DNA of 64,000 nucleotides. It comes from Ureibacillus acetophenoni (GTDB lineage: Bacteria; Bacillota; Bacilli; Bacillales_A; Planococcaceae). Of the stretch, positions 9,926 through 19,389 are shown piece by piece. The translations under genes and the position numbers were made by a program. The stretch's first letter is position 1. Every line of letters begins with the position of its first letter. The notes below the pieces were generated by a model, which was given only the letters and a program-made list of their open reading frames with translations, was not told the origin of the DNA and did no database searches. Location: assembly GCF_900220965.1 (NCBI RefSeq), contig NZ_OBQC01000002.1, positions 337,176 through 401,175 on the forward strand, given 5' to 3'.

Positions 9926-10534
9926 ATGAATAAATTTTTACTAATTTTAGCACTTATGTTTTCTTTAATACTTGCAGCCTGTGGTGGCGATGAAACGACT
10001 GATAATACAAATACAAATGATACAACAACAAACAATGAAGAAGAGCAACACGAAGAAGTAAGTACTGATGAAAATGTTAGTGAATCAGAAATGGGTACAT
10101 TAACTGTAAACTATAAAAATGAGGATTTAGCAATATCCCATGAAGCTGGACCAATGTCTTTAACATTAAATGCAGTTCAAGTAGCAACTTTAGAAGTTTC
10201 AGACGATTATAAAGAGTCATTCGAAAATCAAGATACGGTTACTGTAGTAACAATTAACATGACAGCTAAAAACTCTACTGAAGATACAATTAGCTTTTAT
10301 CCCGATCAAGCAACACTTGTAACAGATACTGGACAACAAGTGGAGGCAGACCTTTGGTATTCAGGTAGTGTTGGTGGTGACTTTTTAGGTGCAGTTACTA
10401 TGGAAGATGATGTTGTATGGATTTTAAAACACGATGAAAATATTAAAAATCTAACATTACATGTAAGTGGTCCTCATGATGAAAATTTTGAAACCATTGC
10501 AGAAGACTTTAAATTAGAAGTTCCACTTCAATAA
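9926..10534 (+). CDS. Lipoprotein with DUF4352-like domain
   Basis: 202 aa. The N-terminus is a lipoprotein signal with lipobox LAAC (Cys19). A low-complexity acidic, Thr/Asn-rich linker follows (about residues 20-55), then a globular domain with the DUF4352-like pattern VTVVTINMTAKNSTEDTISFYPDQATLVTDTG (quoted only in part for its core), an immunoglobulin-like fold found in many Gram-positive lipoproteins. Exposed on the outer face of the membrane. ATG 9926 has AAGGAGGG 9 nt upstream; the upstream in-frame start has none. It has its own terminator. Function unknown. Confidence 0.85.
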   Translation: MNKFLLILALMFSLILAACGGDETTDNTNTNDTTTNNEEEQHEEVSTDENVSESEMGTLTVNYKNEDLAISHEAGPMSLTLNAVQVATLEVSDDYKESFENQDTVTVVTINMTAKNSTEDTISFYPDQATLVTDTGQQVEADLWYSGSVGGDFLGAVTMEDDVVWILKHDENIKNLTLHVSGPHDENFETIAEDFKLEVPLQ

Positions 10535-10565
10535 TAGTAAAAAATTCATTGCTGATCTATTTATG

Positions 10566-10598
10566 GGTTGATTCGTTTTTGACGAGTCAACCTTTTTT
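10566..10598 (+). terminator. Rho-independent terminator after the lipoprotein gene
   Basis: GGTTGATTCGT / GACGAGTCAACC stem (with G-U pairs) followed by six T. It lies 31 bp past the stop. Confidence 0.85.
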
Positions 10599-10639
10599 CA
10601 TTTAGCATAAAGAGGTATTTATTTTTCAGGAGGGATTTT

Positions 10640-11386
10640 ATGTTCCAAAACAAAGTAGTTGTAATAACTGGAGCTTCACAAGGGATAGGAAAAGAAGTGG
10701 CAAAACAATATGTAAATCAAGGTGCACGTGTCGTATTAGCAGATATAAATGAAGAACAAGGTCACATTACATGTAAAGAAATTTGTGAAAAAAATGAAAA
10801 GGCAATTTTTGTACCTACAGACGTTCGAAAAGAACAAGATATCATTCATCTTATGAGAAGAGCTGCTGAGTCTTTTGGTACAATTGATATTTTAATTAAT
10901 AACGCTGGTACATTCCAACCAACCTCTCCTTATGATCTTACGGTAGAAGAATGGGACAATATAATTAACACAAATTTAAGAAGTGTATTTTTATGTTCCC
11001 GTGAAGCTGCAAAGTATATGAAGTTAAACTCAAATGGCGGCTCAATAGTATCAATGGCGTCAACTCGTGCATTTATGTCTGAACCAAATACTGAAGTCTA
11101 TGCTGCGACGAAAGGTGCTATTATTTCTTTAACGCATGCACTTGCAAGTTCATTGGCTTCAGACAAGATTAAAGTGAATTGTATTTCACCCGGATGGATT
11201 GAAACTGGGGATTATGAACAACTTAGAGATGCTGACCACCTACAACATTTTTCCCGCCGAGTTGGTAAACCAGAAGATATAGCAAAAGCATGTTTCTACT
11301 TAACTGATGCGTGCAATGATTTTGTAACTGGTATTAACCTCACAGTTGATGGTGGAATGACGAAAAAAATGATCTATGAAGAGTAA
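10640..11386 (+). CDS. Short-chain dehydrogenase/reductase (classical SDR)
   Basis: 248-aa oxidoreductase. The cofactor site is TGASQGIG near the N-terminus, with an acidic residue (ADINEEQ) after beta-2 suggesting NAD(H) preference. NNAG is at about residue 88. The catalytic Tyr-x3-Lys is YAATK at Y154/K158 with the Ser upstream in SMAST. The C-terminus ends in the usual NLTVDGG. Start ATG 10640 has AGGAGGG upstream. Monocistronic. Many such enzymes act on 3-oxo-acyl chains, sugars or alcohols; the substrate cannot be told from sequence. Confidence 0.92.
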   Translation: MFQNKVVVITGASQGIGKEVAKQYVNQGARVVLADINEEQGHITCKEICEKNEKAIFVPTDVRKEQDIIHLMRRAAESFGTIDILINNAGTFQPTSPYDLTVEEWDNIINTNLRSVFLCSREAAKYMKLNSNGGSIVSMASTRAFMSEPNTEVYAATKGAIISLTHALASSLASDKIKVNCISPGWIETGDYEQLRDADHLQHFSRRVGKPEDIAKACFYLTDACNDFVTGINLTVDGGMTKKMIYEE

Positions 11387-11511
11387 TTTAGACTTAGATT
11401 TGGAAATAATTAATTCGAACTAAATGTAGCAGTACTTTTACTAGTATACTTAAATTAATAACTGATCGATTTAGCACTACTAACCATCATAAAAGATTGG
11501 AAGTGTATACT

Positions 11512-11805
11512 ATGGTAGATTTGATTGCTACATTAGTTGAATTTTTAGTTATTGGTGGAATCATTCTGCTTTTTTCTATGTGGAGTGTATCACTTATAAA
11601 ATTAATCTTTAGAAAAAGCAACAATATTTACAGATGGTTTAAACTGTCACCAGAAAAAAGAAAAAACAATCGAAAAATGAACAAAACCGTTAAGCGAATG
11701 AGACGCAAATCTAAATACAATTCCGGTTATGGTGATGGGGGTTATGCACCTTCATCCTATTCAAGCGGCGATAGCGGTGGAGATGGCGGCGGAGGTTGTG
11801 ATTAG
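11512..11805 (+). CDS. Small membrane protein with glycine-rich tail, unknown function
   Basis: 97 aa from ATG 11512 (GGAAGTG upstream; an in-frame TTG at 11497 lies inside that site). One hydrophobic N-terminal segment (about residues 5-26, LVEFLVIGGIILLFSMW) is followed by a strongly basic middle region. The C-terminal tail is Ser/Gly-rich and ends GGDGGGGCD. The tail recalls Gly-rich tails of small TPM/YgcG-type membrane proteins, but no domain is recognised. It is followed after 32 bp by a lipoprotein gene on the same strand, probably cotranscribed. Confidence 0.65.
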   Translation: MVDLIATLVEFLVIGGIILLFSMWSVSLIKLIFRKSNNIYRWFKLSPEKRKNNRKMNKTVKRMRRKSKYNSGYGDGGYAPSSYSSGDSGGDGGGGCD

Positions 11806-11837
11806 TAACACCGTAAATGAGCCTTAGGAGGAAAACA

Positions 11838-12383
11838 ATGAAATTCGTAAAATTTGGAATACTATTAAGTCTAGTATTCAGTTTAACAGCTTGTAGTATT
11901 AGTACAGACGATTTGCCTATTAAAGAGATTACAGATACAGTTACTGAAAGTGTATCTAATAGCGGGATACTAGAAGGTGCAAATGAAGTATTCACATACG
12001 TTCAAAATACACAAGAATCATTTCAAGAGTTAATGAACATAGGTGGTCAATGGTCTGAAGTTTATAATGCAGCTTCAAACGGTACAATTACAAATGAAGA
12101 GTTAGCATCACGAGTTACAAACGAAATTTTACCATTAAATGAAGAGTTAATGACACAAATTGAAAACTATGTCGCTCCCACTGATGCTACTTCTAAAATT
12201 AATGATTTACTAGTTAATGCCGTATCAACGCAACACGACGCTTTGCAAGAAGTTGTAAATGGAATTCAAAATGGAGATTACTCGGTCCTTAATTCAGCGA
12301 ATCAATTAATGTCCGATGTGCAAGGTTTCGAAGGTGAATTCACAAAAATGATTCAAAATATTATTACAGAATACGGTTTTTAA
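11838..12383 (+). CDS. Small lipoprotein, DUF6376-like
   Basis: 181 aa. The signal peptide has a lipobox ending LTAC (Cys19). The mature part is helical and acidic, with NEVFTYVQNTQESFQEL and a later LNEELMTQIENYVAP, resembling the helical DUF6376 lipoproteins of Bacillales. ATG 11838 has TTAGGAGG 8 nt upstream. Probably cotranscribed with the preceding small membrane protein and ended by a shared bidirectional terminator. Function unknown; surface-exposed. Confidence 0.75.
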   Translation: MKFVKFGILLSLVFSLTACSISTDDLPIKEITDTVTESVSNSGILEGANEVFTYVQNTQESFQELMNIGGQWSEVYNAASNGTITNEELASRVTNEILPLNEELMTQIENYVAPTDATSKINDLLVNAVSTQHDALQEVVNGIQNGDYSVLNSANQLMSDVQGFEGEFTKMIQNIITEYGF

Positions 12384-12390
12384 TTTATAA

Positions 12391-12449
12391 AAAAACTCCA
12401 ATGTTGAAAAAAGTGGCAATTTCCATTTCTTCAACATTGGAGATTTTTT
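12391..12449. terminator. Bidirectional terminator between convergent genes
   Basis: CTCCAATGTTGAA / TTCAACATTGGAG stem with A-run before and T-run after, so it can end both the lipoprotein operon (plus) and the hemolysin-III gene (minus), whose stop lies at its edge. Confidence 0.9.
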
Positions 12450-13089
12450 AACAATAAAAGTAAATTGACAAAAACATAAACACACTTCCACCCATTACGA
12501 AAACATGCCAAATTGCATGGTTATAAGGGATCTTACTATTTTTATAAAAATAAGTTCCAACTGTATAACTAAGTCCACCTGCTAGCAATAGCAATACCCC
12601 ATTGATGGTAAGATAATCTATAACCGGTTGAAATACGAAAATTACTAACCAACCCATACCGATATATACAAGTAGTGAGATTTTTTTATATCGGTGTACA
12701 AAAAATTGTTTTAGTACTACACCAATTACAGCTAAGCCCCACTCGATACCAACTAGTGTCCAACCCGTTGAACCACCTATAGCTATTAAGGCTACTGGTG
12801 TATATGTACCTGCGATTAAAAGAAAAATAGAACTATGATCTAGTTTTTTCAGTAAGTTTTTATGTGTTGGTACGGAATGATAAAGCGTTGATGCCAAGTA
12901 TAGAAGAAACATGGAAATTCCGAATATAATATAACTTACAAGCGCTACATTTGATTCATTGAATAGAGCTTTTTTTACTAGTAAATAGGTTGCCGGAACT
13001 GTTAAAAAAGCTCCTATACCATGGGTCATCGCATTCCAAAACTCTTCTTTCTTACTATAAGTACTTTTTACAACTATAGATTGTTCCAT
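12448..13089 (-). CDS. Hemolysin III / PAQR-type membrane protein (TrhA family)
   Basis: 213-aa integral membrane protein with seven predicted segments. Family motifs: NAMTHGIGA near the N-terminus, then LYLASTLYHSVP, LDHSSIFLLIAGTYTPVAL and IWHVFVMGGSVFMF near the C-terminus, containing the conserved His, Asp and Ser residues of the PAQR metal site. Start ATG 13089 has AGAGGTGAAG upstream; the upstream in-frame start lacks a site. Homologues affect membrane fluidity and lipid homeostasis; the hemolysin name is historical. Confidence 0.92.
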   Translation of the reverse strand: MEQSIVVKSTYSKKEEFWNAMTHGIGAFLTVPATYLLVKKALFNESNVALVSYIIFGISMFLLYLASTLYHSVPTHKNLLKKLDHSSIFLLIAGTYTPVALIAIGGSTGWTLVGIEWGLAVIGVVLKQFFVHRYKKISLLVYIGMGWLVIFVFQPVIDYLTINGVLLLLAGGLSYTVGTYFYKNSKIPYNHAIWHVFVMGGSVFMFLSIYFYC

Positions 13090-13224
13090 GTTCTTCACCT
13101 CTTTCTTTATTATGTCAATATAACACATTTTTTTATAGAGAGAGATGTAATGAAATTAGAATGATAAATGTCATATTTAATATCACTATAGTTTAGATAT
13201 ATCAATTTGACCAACGATACAAAT

Positions 13225-13263
13225 AAAAAACCCCAATTGTATACGAGACAATTAGGGGGTTAT
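13225..13263 (-). terminator. Rho-independent terminator after the uspA-type gene
   Basis: AACCCCCTAATTGT / ACAATTGGGGTT stem on the minus strand followed by TTTTTATTT. Confidence 0.85.
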
Positions 13264-13283
13264 TCTATAGATATAATGAAATA

Positions 13284-13703
13284 TTAAGAGCGAACAACTA
13301 AAACGTCGCATTTTGCTAAGCGAACAATACGTTCTGCAACAGAACCTATCATCATATTTTCGATTGAGTTATAACCAGTTGCACCACAAATAATTAGGTC
13401 CACATCCGTTAATTTAGTTAATATTCCTACTGGAGCTCCTTCTTCTACAAGCACCTCAACGCTTTCTACTCCTGCGGCTTTTGCTTCATTACTAATACTT
13501 TCTAGATCAGAGTAACTTTTTGCTTTTACCTTTTCTGCAAACTTAACATTGTAAGCTCCGATACCAAATGATTTTGTATCAATGATATGAACTAATTGTA
13601 AAATAGCTTTGTTTTCCATTGCAACCTTGATTGCACGTTGGAAAGCCTTCATCGATTGCTCAGAAAAGTCAATTGCCACGACAATTTTGCTGTAAGATGA
13701 CAT
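13284..13703 (-). CDS. Universal stress protein UspA family
   Basis: 139-aa cytosolic alpha/beta protein. It begins with VVAIDFSEQSMKAFQRA, and the nucleotide-binding motif GATGYNSIENMMIGSVAERIV near the C-terminus (G-2x-G-9x-G-[ST]) puts it in the ATP-binding UspA subclass. Ends CDVLVVR. Start ATG 13703 has AAGGAGG. Monocistronic with its own terminator. Probably part of stress or starvation survival; specific role unknown. Confidence 0.92.
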   Translation of the reverse strand: MSSYSKIVVAIDFSEQSMKAFQRAIKVAMENKAILQLVHIIDTKSFGIGAYNVKFAEKVKAKSYSDLESISNEAKAAGVESVEVLVEEGAPVGILTKLTDVDLIICGATGYNSIENMMIGSVAERIVRLAKCDVLVVRS

Positions 13704-13811
13704 AATAATCCTCCTTTAGTTATTTTAATAATAACAAATTTTGGGTTATCTAAATATAATTTCACATATTATCCACATTAAAAATGAAAATTACAGGACA
13801 CTAATTTTACA

Positions 13812-13841
13812 TAAAAAAAGTGCAGCTATACTGCACTTTTT
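13812..13841 (-). terminator. Terminator at the end of the dpp/ykf operon
   Basis: AAAAAGTGCAG / CTGCACTTTTT with a 4-6 nt loop, followed on the minus strand by a T-run, 12 bp past the ykfC stop. Confidence 0.88.
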
Positions 13842-13852
13842 GTCATTCATAT

Positions 13853-14680
13853 TTAATGAACCAATTCTTTCGCAAATAGACTCCCTACAGCTGTAATGGA
13901 AGTGGCTAAATCTTTTCTATAATGGGGATGATTTTCATTTAAACTATTAATACTTACTTCGTTACCGCCTAATGATGAATGAACATAAAGACCATCCCCC
14001 ATGTACATCGCAATATGGCCAGGGAAATACAGTAAATCACCCTTTTGAATTTGGTCGAATTCAATTTGTTTAATAGGGAAACCTTCAACAATTTTAGCAT
14101 CTCGATAGATCAATACCCCATTTAACATATAGGCCATTGAACAAAGGCCAGAACAGTCAATTCCTAGTGGAGATTTTCCTCCCCAACGGTACGGAGTAGT
14201 TAAATAACTTAATGCTGTTTGCACGACATTTTCTCTAAACTCTTCTTCAGATACTCTTTCAGAAATCGTTTGACGAACCCAATATGAGCGAGTATAACCC
14301 ACTTCACCAGAAGCTAATTTAACTTTAGCCCATTCCTGATCCAGTTCAGAATCTTCTACTATTGTTACAAAGGATCCTTTTACTAGAGTCGCAATTTTTG
14401 TGCTCTGAATTTTTGGTCCAGCAAGAATGTCAGAGAAATTTTGAATAATTACATTCTTCGCTTCTTCTTGCCACTTCAGTGATTTTTCTTCATCAATTAG
14501 GAGTTTTTCCTTTAAACAATACCCCTCGTAACGATATGTAGTTTGTATGCGTACCCAAGACTCATCACAAAACTCCAAAACATCCACAACCATGCCATAC
14601 AAAACTTCATCAATTAATTCCGAAGTTGTATCTGGCTTGGCATGTAAATTAACGATCTTATTATTTACAATAGCTTTCAT
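13853..14680 (-). CDS. ykfC: Gamma-D-glutamyl dipeptidyl-peptidase, NlpC/P60 with SH3 domains (YkfC-like)
   Basis: Cleaves the D-Glu to diamino-acid bond in murein peptides, releasing L-Ala-D-Glu, which the YkfB epimerase in this operon can process. 275 aa: SH3-like segments (about residues 1-140), then an NlpC/P60 domain with the catalytic Cys in GIDCSGLCSMAY (about 172) and His in GHIAMYMGDG and YVHSS. No signal peptide, so it acts inside the cell on imported peptides, as described for YkfC. The ATG overlaps the stop of the beta-lactamase-like gene by 4 bp, making it the last gene of the operon. Confidence 0.92.
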   Translation of the reverse strand: MKAIVNNKIVNLHAKPDTTSELIDEVLYGMVVDVLEFCDESWVRIQTTYRYEGYCLKEKLLIDEEKSLKWQEEAKNVIIQNFSDILAGPKIQSTKIATLVKGSFVTIVEDSELDQEWAKVKLASGEVGYTRSYWVRQTISERVSEEEFRENVVQTALSYLTTPYRWGGKSPLGIDCSGLCSMAYMLNGVLIYRDAKIVEGFPIKQIEFDQIQKGDLLYFPGHIAMYMGDGLYVHSSLGGNEVSINSLNENHPHYRKDLATSITAVGSLFAKELVH

Positions 14681-15471
14681 AGTAATGACCTCCCTTCATT
14701 CATCCCAAAATATTCGTAAACAATTTTAGATATTCGTCCTATTAATCTTTTTCCAATTTCAACGTCAGCCAACTCAGTAAGAAAAATACCAATTATATAA
14801 TTATTTGATGGATGATATACAATTCCAACATCATGACAAACCGTATCGAGACTTCCTGTTTTATGCGCAATAAAAATATCATCCGTTATATATCGTTTTA
14901 ATCCTTCATGGACTCTTTGCCTGCACAAAATATCAATGACTAATTGGCTATATTGATCTGAAAGTAAATCCTGTTGGTACACACGTGAGAATAGGTATGC
15001 CATATCCCGCGCAGTCGTTACGTTATCGTACCCTTTGTTAAGGCTTTTAAAATCCATCATTTTTCGTTGTAACCTTGTTTGAGTTAAACCAATCTTATTG
15101 AAGTATATATTCAGCTCTTCCATTCCAATAAAATCAATTAACACATTAGTAGCAGAATTATCACTAGTAATAATCATCCATACTAATAACTCATACAAAG
15201 TACAACTATCTAGATTTTGTTCTGTAACGACACTAAATTCAACTTTATTTTCAATAGCAATAGGAAGTTCTTCGTCTAATGTTTGATTGTTTTTCTCTAA
15301 ATAATCTAGTACGCCAAGTAGAATGGGTACTTTTATGAGACTAGCACTCGAAAAAATGTCATCCGATTTTTCGTTTAAAATATAATTTTCGCTTTTCGCT
15401 TCTTTTACAAATAGATGGACCTTGAAGTCAACACATTCTATAAGGGAACGTATTTTTTCTATCAAATTCAT
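14677..15471 (-). CDS. Class-A beta-lactamase-fold serine hydrolase without signal peptide, lacking the general-base Glu
   Basis: 264 aa from ATG 15471; TTG 15483 would add four residues inside the ldcA end. It has SxxK (S44-K47 in SASLIKVP), SDN (residues 103-105) and KTG (HKTGSLD). The omega-loop position of Glu166 (ExxLN) reads FKSLN, so the deacylating glutamate seems absent. There is no signal or lipobox. Seated between ldcA and ykfC with a 4-bp overlap to ykfC, it probably acts on intracellular murein peptides or binds them. Resistance function is unlikely, and the activity itself is unproven. Confidence 0.82.
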   Translation of the reverse strand: MNLIEKIRSLIECVDFKVHLFVKEAKSENYILNEKSDDIFSSASLIKVPILLGVLDYLEKNNQTLDEELPIAIENKVEFSVVTEQNLDSCTLYELLVWMIITSDNSATNVLIDFIGMEELNIYFNKIGLTQTRLQRKMMDFKSLNKGYDNVTTARDMAYLFSRVYQQDLLSDQYSQLVIDILCRQRVHEGLKRYITDDIFIAHKTGSLDTVCHDVGIVYHPSNNYIIGIFLTELADVEIGKRLIGRISKIVYEYFGMNEGRSLL

Positions 15472-15475
15472 CCAC

Positions 15476-16408
15476 CTACCCAAGTACTTTAATGGTCTTA
15501 GTCTCTGAATTAAACGTAACTGTCTTTCCTAATGGCAATGTCATCGTTGGTAACACATGACCACAAGTAATATCCATTAAAGTAGGCTTTCCAGTCGGTA
15601 CAATAATTTCTTCAAAGATTGTTTGTAAACGTAAGCTTTGTTCAGGTTTGTCAGGGTTTGGAGCACCGCAATTTGTCCAAGCTCCTAATAAAATCCCTGC
15701 TGCATCATCCAGTTTACCTGCTAATTTAAGTTGCGTTAACATTCTATCAACACTTCGTTCATATTCATCAATATCTTCTAAGAATAATATTTTCCCTTTT
15801 GTATCAATTTCATATGGTGTACCTAAGGAAGCCGTTACTAAAGTTAAATTTCCTCCGACGAGTTGTCCCGTAGCTTCACCTTCTACAAGTGTATTGACTT
15901 CACTTCCTTCAGCATTATTAAGAAGATAGTCTTTACCCTCTGTATCCGTTACATGATTTATAAACGAATTCCAAGTATATTCATCCATATCAGGTTTTAT
16001 AAATTCAGTAGAAGGCATTGGTGAATGATACGTTACAAAATCACATATCTGATTAAAAACAATGTGAAGAGCAGTTACATCACTGTACCCAGCAAATACT
16101 TTTGGGTTTGCTTTAATTAACTCTAAATCTAGCAATGGAATAATTCTATGGGCCCCGTATCCACCACGAATGCAAAAGATTCCATCGATAGACGGGTTAG
16201 CAAACATATCATTTACTTCTCGAGCTCTTAATTCATCTCTTCCAGCTAGGTAACCATGCCTCTTGTGACATGTTTCTCCGACAACAACATTAAACCCAAG
16301 ATTTTCAACAGCATCGATTGCCTTTTGTAAATTTTCAGGTGGTGTTGGGCTAGATGCACCTATTAGCCCAATCGTATCCCCCTTTTTCAATGCTTTTGGT
16401 ATCCTCAT
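15476..16408 (-). CDS. ykfA: LD-carboxypeptidase / MccF-like peptidase S66 (YkfA)
   Basis: 310-aa cytosolic serine peptidase of family S66. It removes the terminal D-Ala from murein tetrapeptides (LdcA activity), or cleaves related amide bonds. Visible features: N-terminal [11 protein letters not shown], the nucleophile-elbow region [10 protein letters not shown] with its Ser, the Gly-rich [12 protein letters not shown] and the later [10 protein letters not shown] with the catalytic His. The ATG overlaps the stop of the ykfD ATPase by 4 bp. Its place in the dpp operon matches ykfA of B. subtilis. Confidence 0.93.
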   Translation of the reverse strand: MRIPKALKKGDTIGLIGASSPTPPENLQKAIDAVENLGFNVVVGETCHKRHGYLAGRDELRAREVNDMFANPSIDGIFCIRGGYGAHRIIPLLDLELIKANPKVFAGYSDVTALHIVFNQICDFVTYHSPMPSTEFIKPDMDEYTWNSFINHVTDTEGKDYLLNNAEGSEVNTLVEGEATGQLVGGNLTLVTASLGTPYEIDTKGKILFLEDIDEYERSVDRMLTQLKLAGKLDDAAGILLGAWTNCGAPNPDKPEQSLRLQTIFEEIIVPTGKPTLMDITCGHVLPTMTLPLGKTVTFNSETKTIKVLG

Positions 16409-17358
16409 GAAGTTACCCCCATCTTTTGTGTTTCACGGTAACGCGCTATCTCTTCCTCATTAGCAAGAACAAAGTGTCCTTCTTCTAATTCTACAAATGA
16501 AGGTGGATTTGCTTCATAGTTATGTTGAGTTGGGTCATAAATTTCAACTTTTTTACTACGTTCATTATGCGGATTTGGTTCAGGAACCGCTGACATAAGC
16601 GCACGTGTATATGGATGAATAGGATTTGAAAACAATTTTTCTGTTTCTGCTAATTCAACAATATTTCCTTTATAAATTACTGCAGTTCGATCTGTTATAA
16701 ATCGTACAATCGATAAATCATGAGCGATAAATAAATAAGTTAAATTATTTTCATGTTGCAATTTCGAAAGTAAATTTAATACTTGAGCTCGAATCGAAAC
16801 GTCCAATGCGGAAATAGGCTCATCCGCTATGATGAACTCAGGTTCCATTACAAGTGCTCTGGCAATTCCAATACGTTGGCGTTGACCACCAGAAAACTCG
16901 TGAGGGAAGCGGGAAGCAAATTCAGGTAATAAACCTACTTGTAAAAGTGCATTTCGTACTTTCTCTTGACGTTCGATCTCATTTGAGAATTTCTTTGTAT
17001 TTACTAAACCTTCGCTAATGATATAGTCAACTTTTGCACGTTCATTTAGTGAAGCCATTGGATCTTGGAAAATCATTTGAATTTTTTGCGTAATTTCACG
17101 ATCCCAATCTTTCGAAATTTTCCCATTGATCGGTTTTCCTTTGAATAGAATTTGACCTCCAGTTACTTCGTTAATGCGCATAATGGCACGGCCAATTGTC
17201 GTTTTACCTGAGCCAGATTCTCCAACTAAACCAAATGTTTCACCTTTATAAATTTCAAAACTTACATCTTTTATTGCTTCAAATGCATTTTTTCCTTTAC
17301 CAAAAGTAACATTTAAATTTTTGACTTCTACTAACACTTCTCTATCAGCCATTTGCAT
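16405..17358 (-). CDS. ykfD: Oligopeptide/murein peptide ABC transporter ATP-binding protein (YkfD/OppF-type)
   Basis: 317 aa. Walker A is [16 protein letters not shown], signature [14 protein letters not shown], Walker [16 protein letters not shown], and the switch His is in FIAHDLS. The C-terminal extension typical of peptide transporter ATPases follows ([19 protein letters not shown]). It pairs with DppD as the second nucleotide-binding subunit; both overlap by 14 bp. ATG 17358 has GGGAG just upstream. Confidence 0.95.
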   Translation of the reverse strand: MQMADREVLVEVKNLNVTFGKGKNAFEAIKDVSFEIYKGETFGLVGESGSGKTTIGRAIMRINEVTGGQILFKGKPINGKISKDWDREITQKIQMIFQDPMASLNERAKVDYIISEGLVNTKKFSNEIERQEKVRNALLQVGLLPEFASRFPHEFSGGQRQRIGIARALVMEPEFIIADEPISALDVSIRAQVLNLLSKLQHENNLTYLFIAHDLSIVRFITDRTAVIYKGNIVELAETEKLFSNPIHPYTRALMSAVPEPNPHNERSKKVEIYDPTQHNYEANPPSFVELEEGHFVLANEEEIARYRETQKMGVTS

Positions 17359-18403
17359 ACTCTCTCCCTTCTTCGAAGAATTTTTTCAACGTTTCAGGAG
17401 GCTCAACTGTAGGTGCATTCGGATGAAGTAACCATGTTTTCGCAAAGTGTGTTTCACTTAACTTAAAGTATGGAGGACGCTCGACGAAATCGATTTTTAA
17501 TGCATATGGATTACGTGGAGCAAAAGCATCTCCTTGAATTTCTTTAAATAGATTTGGAGGAGTTCCTTTAATTGAATATAACTCTTGCCCCTTCACTCCA
17601 AGTTGAGGAAGTGAAGAAATTAATGCCCAAGTGTAAGGATGTTTTGCATTAAAGAAAATTTCATCCGTCTTTCCATATTCAATAATGTCACCTGCATACA
17701 TTACTGCAATTCTGTCTGCAACTTTTGCTACAACACCTAAATCGTGTGTAATATAAATCGTAGTTAATAAATATTTCTCTTGAAGATTTTTTAATAACTG
17801 TAAAATTTGCGCTTGGATTGTTACATCTAGTGCCGTTGTAGGTTCGTCACAAATTAAAACTTTTGGATTACATGCAATGGCAATTGCTATTACAATCCTT
17901 TGACGCATACCACCTGAGAATTCATGTGGATATTGTTTGTAACGTTTTTCCACATCATGTATCCCTACGTCTCTAAGTAATTGAAGAACTTTTTCATAGG
18001 CATCCTTGCCCGTTAATCCTTGGTGTAGAACGACAGCCTCTTCGATTTGCTTTCCTATCGTTTTCAGTGGATTTAATGAAGTCATAGGGTCCTGAGTGAC
18101 CATCGCAATTTCTTTTCCACGTATTTTTAACCAATCTTTTTCTGTACTAAAATGAGCTAGATCGTTGTCATTATATAGAATTTTCCCTTGATCAATGTAA
18201 CCATTTTTATCTAGTAATCCCATAATAGATTTTACTAGAACAGATTTTCCCGAACCGGATTCTCCTACGATTGCAAGACTTTCGCCTTTATACAAATCGA
18301 GAGAAATATCGCGAATTGCTGTTAACACTTGACCTCGCAATTTAAACTTGATGACTAAATTTTCAATTGATAAGATTTTTGTCTTCTTTTGTGTTTCTCC
18401 CAT
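17345..18403 (-). CDS. dppD: Dipeptide/oligopeptide ABC transporter ATP-binding protein (DppD)
   Basis: 352 aa. Walker A is [16 protein letters not shown], signature [16 protein letters not shown], Walker [15 protein letters not shown], and switch His YITHDLG. The C-terminal part carries the oligopeptide transporter extension with [15 protein letters not shown]. Cytoplasmic ATPase working with YkfD on the DppB/DppC channel. It starts 11 bp after dppC and overlaps ykfD. Confidence 0.95.
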   Translation of the reverse strand: MGETQKKTKILSIENLVIKFKLRGQVLTAIRDISLDLYKGESLAIVGESGSGKSVLVKSIMGLLDKNGYIDQGKILYNDNDLAHFSTEKDWLKIRGKEIAMVTQDPMTSLNPLKTIGKQIEEAVVLHQGLTGKDAYEKVLQLLRDVGIHDVEKRYKQYPHEFSGGMRQRIVIAIAIACNPKVLICDEPTTALDVTIQAQILQLLKNLQEKYLLTTIYITHDLGVVAKVADRIAVMYAGDIIEYGKTDEIFFNAKHPYTWALISSLPQLGVKGQELYSIKGTPPNLFKEIQGDAFAPRNPYALKIDFVERPPYFKLSETHFAKTWLLHPNAPTVEPPETLKKFFEEGREYANG

Positions 18404-18414
18404 TGAAATCCCTC

Positions 18415-19389
18415 CTATACGTGATTTTTCGGATCAGCTGCATCGGCAAATGCGTTTCCTATTATATAGAAGGAAATTGTAATTACACTTAACACAACAC
18501 TAGGGAATATAAGCTGATATCGTAAATCTGGAGACATCATTAGTACACGACCTTCGTTAATTAAGTTACCTAATGAAGGTTCACTAATAGGTAAACCTAA
18601 ACCAATATATGTTAAAAATACTTCTGCACCGATTGCAAATGGAATCGCTAAACTCATACGCAACATAATGATAGAAACTAAGTAAGGTAATAAGTTTTTC
18701 AATATGATGCGGTGACTAGGTGTACCTAACGTTCTAGATGCTAAATTATATTCACGGTCCCGTAATATTACTATTTGATTTCGAAGGAAACGCGCCATTT
18801 CTACCCAACCGGTTATACACATTGCAATGATAATTGTGGAAATACTTGGTCGTAATATTAAAGACATTAAGATTAAAACAATAGTTGTAGGAATATTCTC
18901 GATTACGTTATACGCATGTGATATAGGTGTTTCAAGTCTTCTCGAATAGCCCCAGAGCGCCCCTATGGTAATACCTACAACTACCTCCACGAAGGCAACA
19001 ACCACACCTATTAATAATGATGTTCGAGTCCCTGCCCAAATACGTGACCATAAATCCTGCCCAATAGAGTTGGTTCCAAACCAAAATTCTTCGCTTGGTG
19101 CCAAATTCCGTACTTGATATCCAGTCTCTTCGTCTAAATAAATTTCTGTTGGCGATTTTTGGTAAGGTAAATATGGTTGAATCAATACAAAGAATACAAT
19201 TCCTATAACCAAAATAAGTAAAAACACCGCAACTTTATTTTTTAAAAAGGACTTCCAAGTTGAGCGCCAATAAGAATAATTTGAGTATCCTGTTTGTTCA
19301 GCTTTGCTTTCGTCTGATGATGCAAACTCGAATAATTGTTCACTAGATTTATCTGTAATATTTCTTATTTCTTCTGAATATAAGCCCAT
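18415..19389 (-). CDS. dppC: Dipeptide/oligopeptide ABC transporter permease (DppC)
   Basis: 324-aa membrane protein with about six helices. The N-terminal cytoplasmic stretch is followed by the OppC-like first helix (FLKNKVAVFLLILVIG) and the FGTNSIGQDLWSRIWAGTRTS region typical of DppC/OppC. The EAA coupling loop reads ASRTLGTPSHRIILKNLLP. Forms the channel with DppB. Start and dppB stop share a base, so translation is coupled. Confidence 0.95.
   Translation of the reverse strand: MGLYSEEIRNITDKSSEQLFEFASSDESKAEQTGYSNYSYWRSTWKSFLKNKVAVFLLILVIGIVFFVLIQPYLPYQKSPTEIYLDEETGYQVRNLAPSEEFWFGTNSIGQDLWSRIWAGTRTSLLIGVVVAFVEVVVGITIGALWGYSRRLETPISHAYNVIENIPTTIVLILMSLILRPSISTIIIAMCITGWVEMARFLRNQIVILRDREYNLASRTLGTPSHRIILKNLLPYLVSIIMLRMSLAIPFAIGAEVFLTYIGLGLPISEPSLGNLINEGRVLMMSPDLRYQLIFPSVVLSVITISFYIIGNAFADAADPKNHV

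Noticed and set aside
14677-15483. Beta-lactam resistance gene
   Set aside because: No signal peptide, no Glu166 equivalent, and an operon devoted to peptide recycling.
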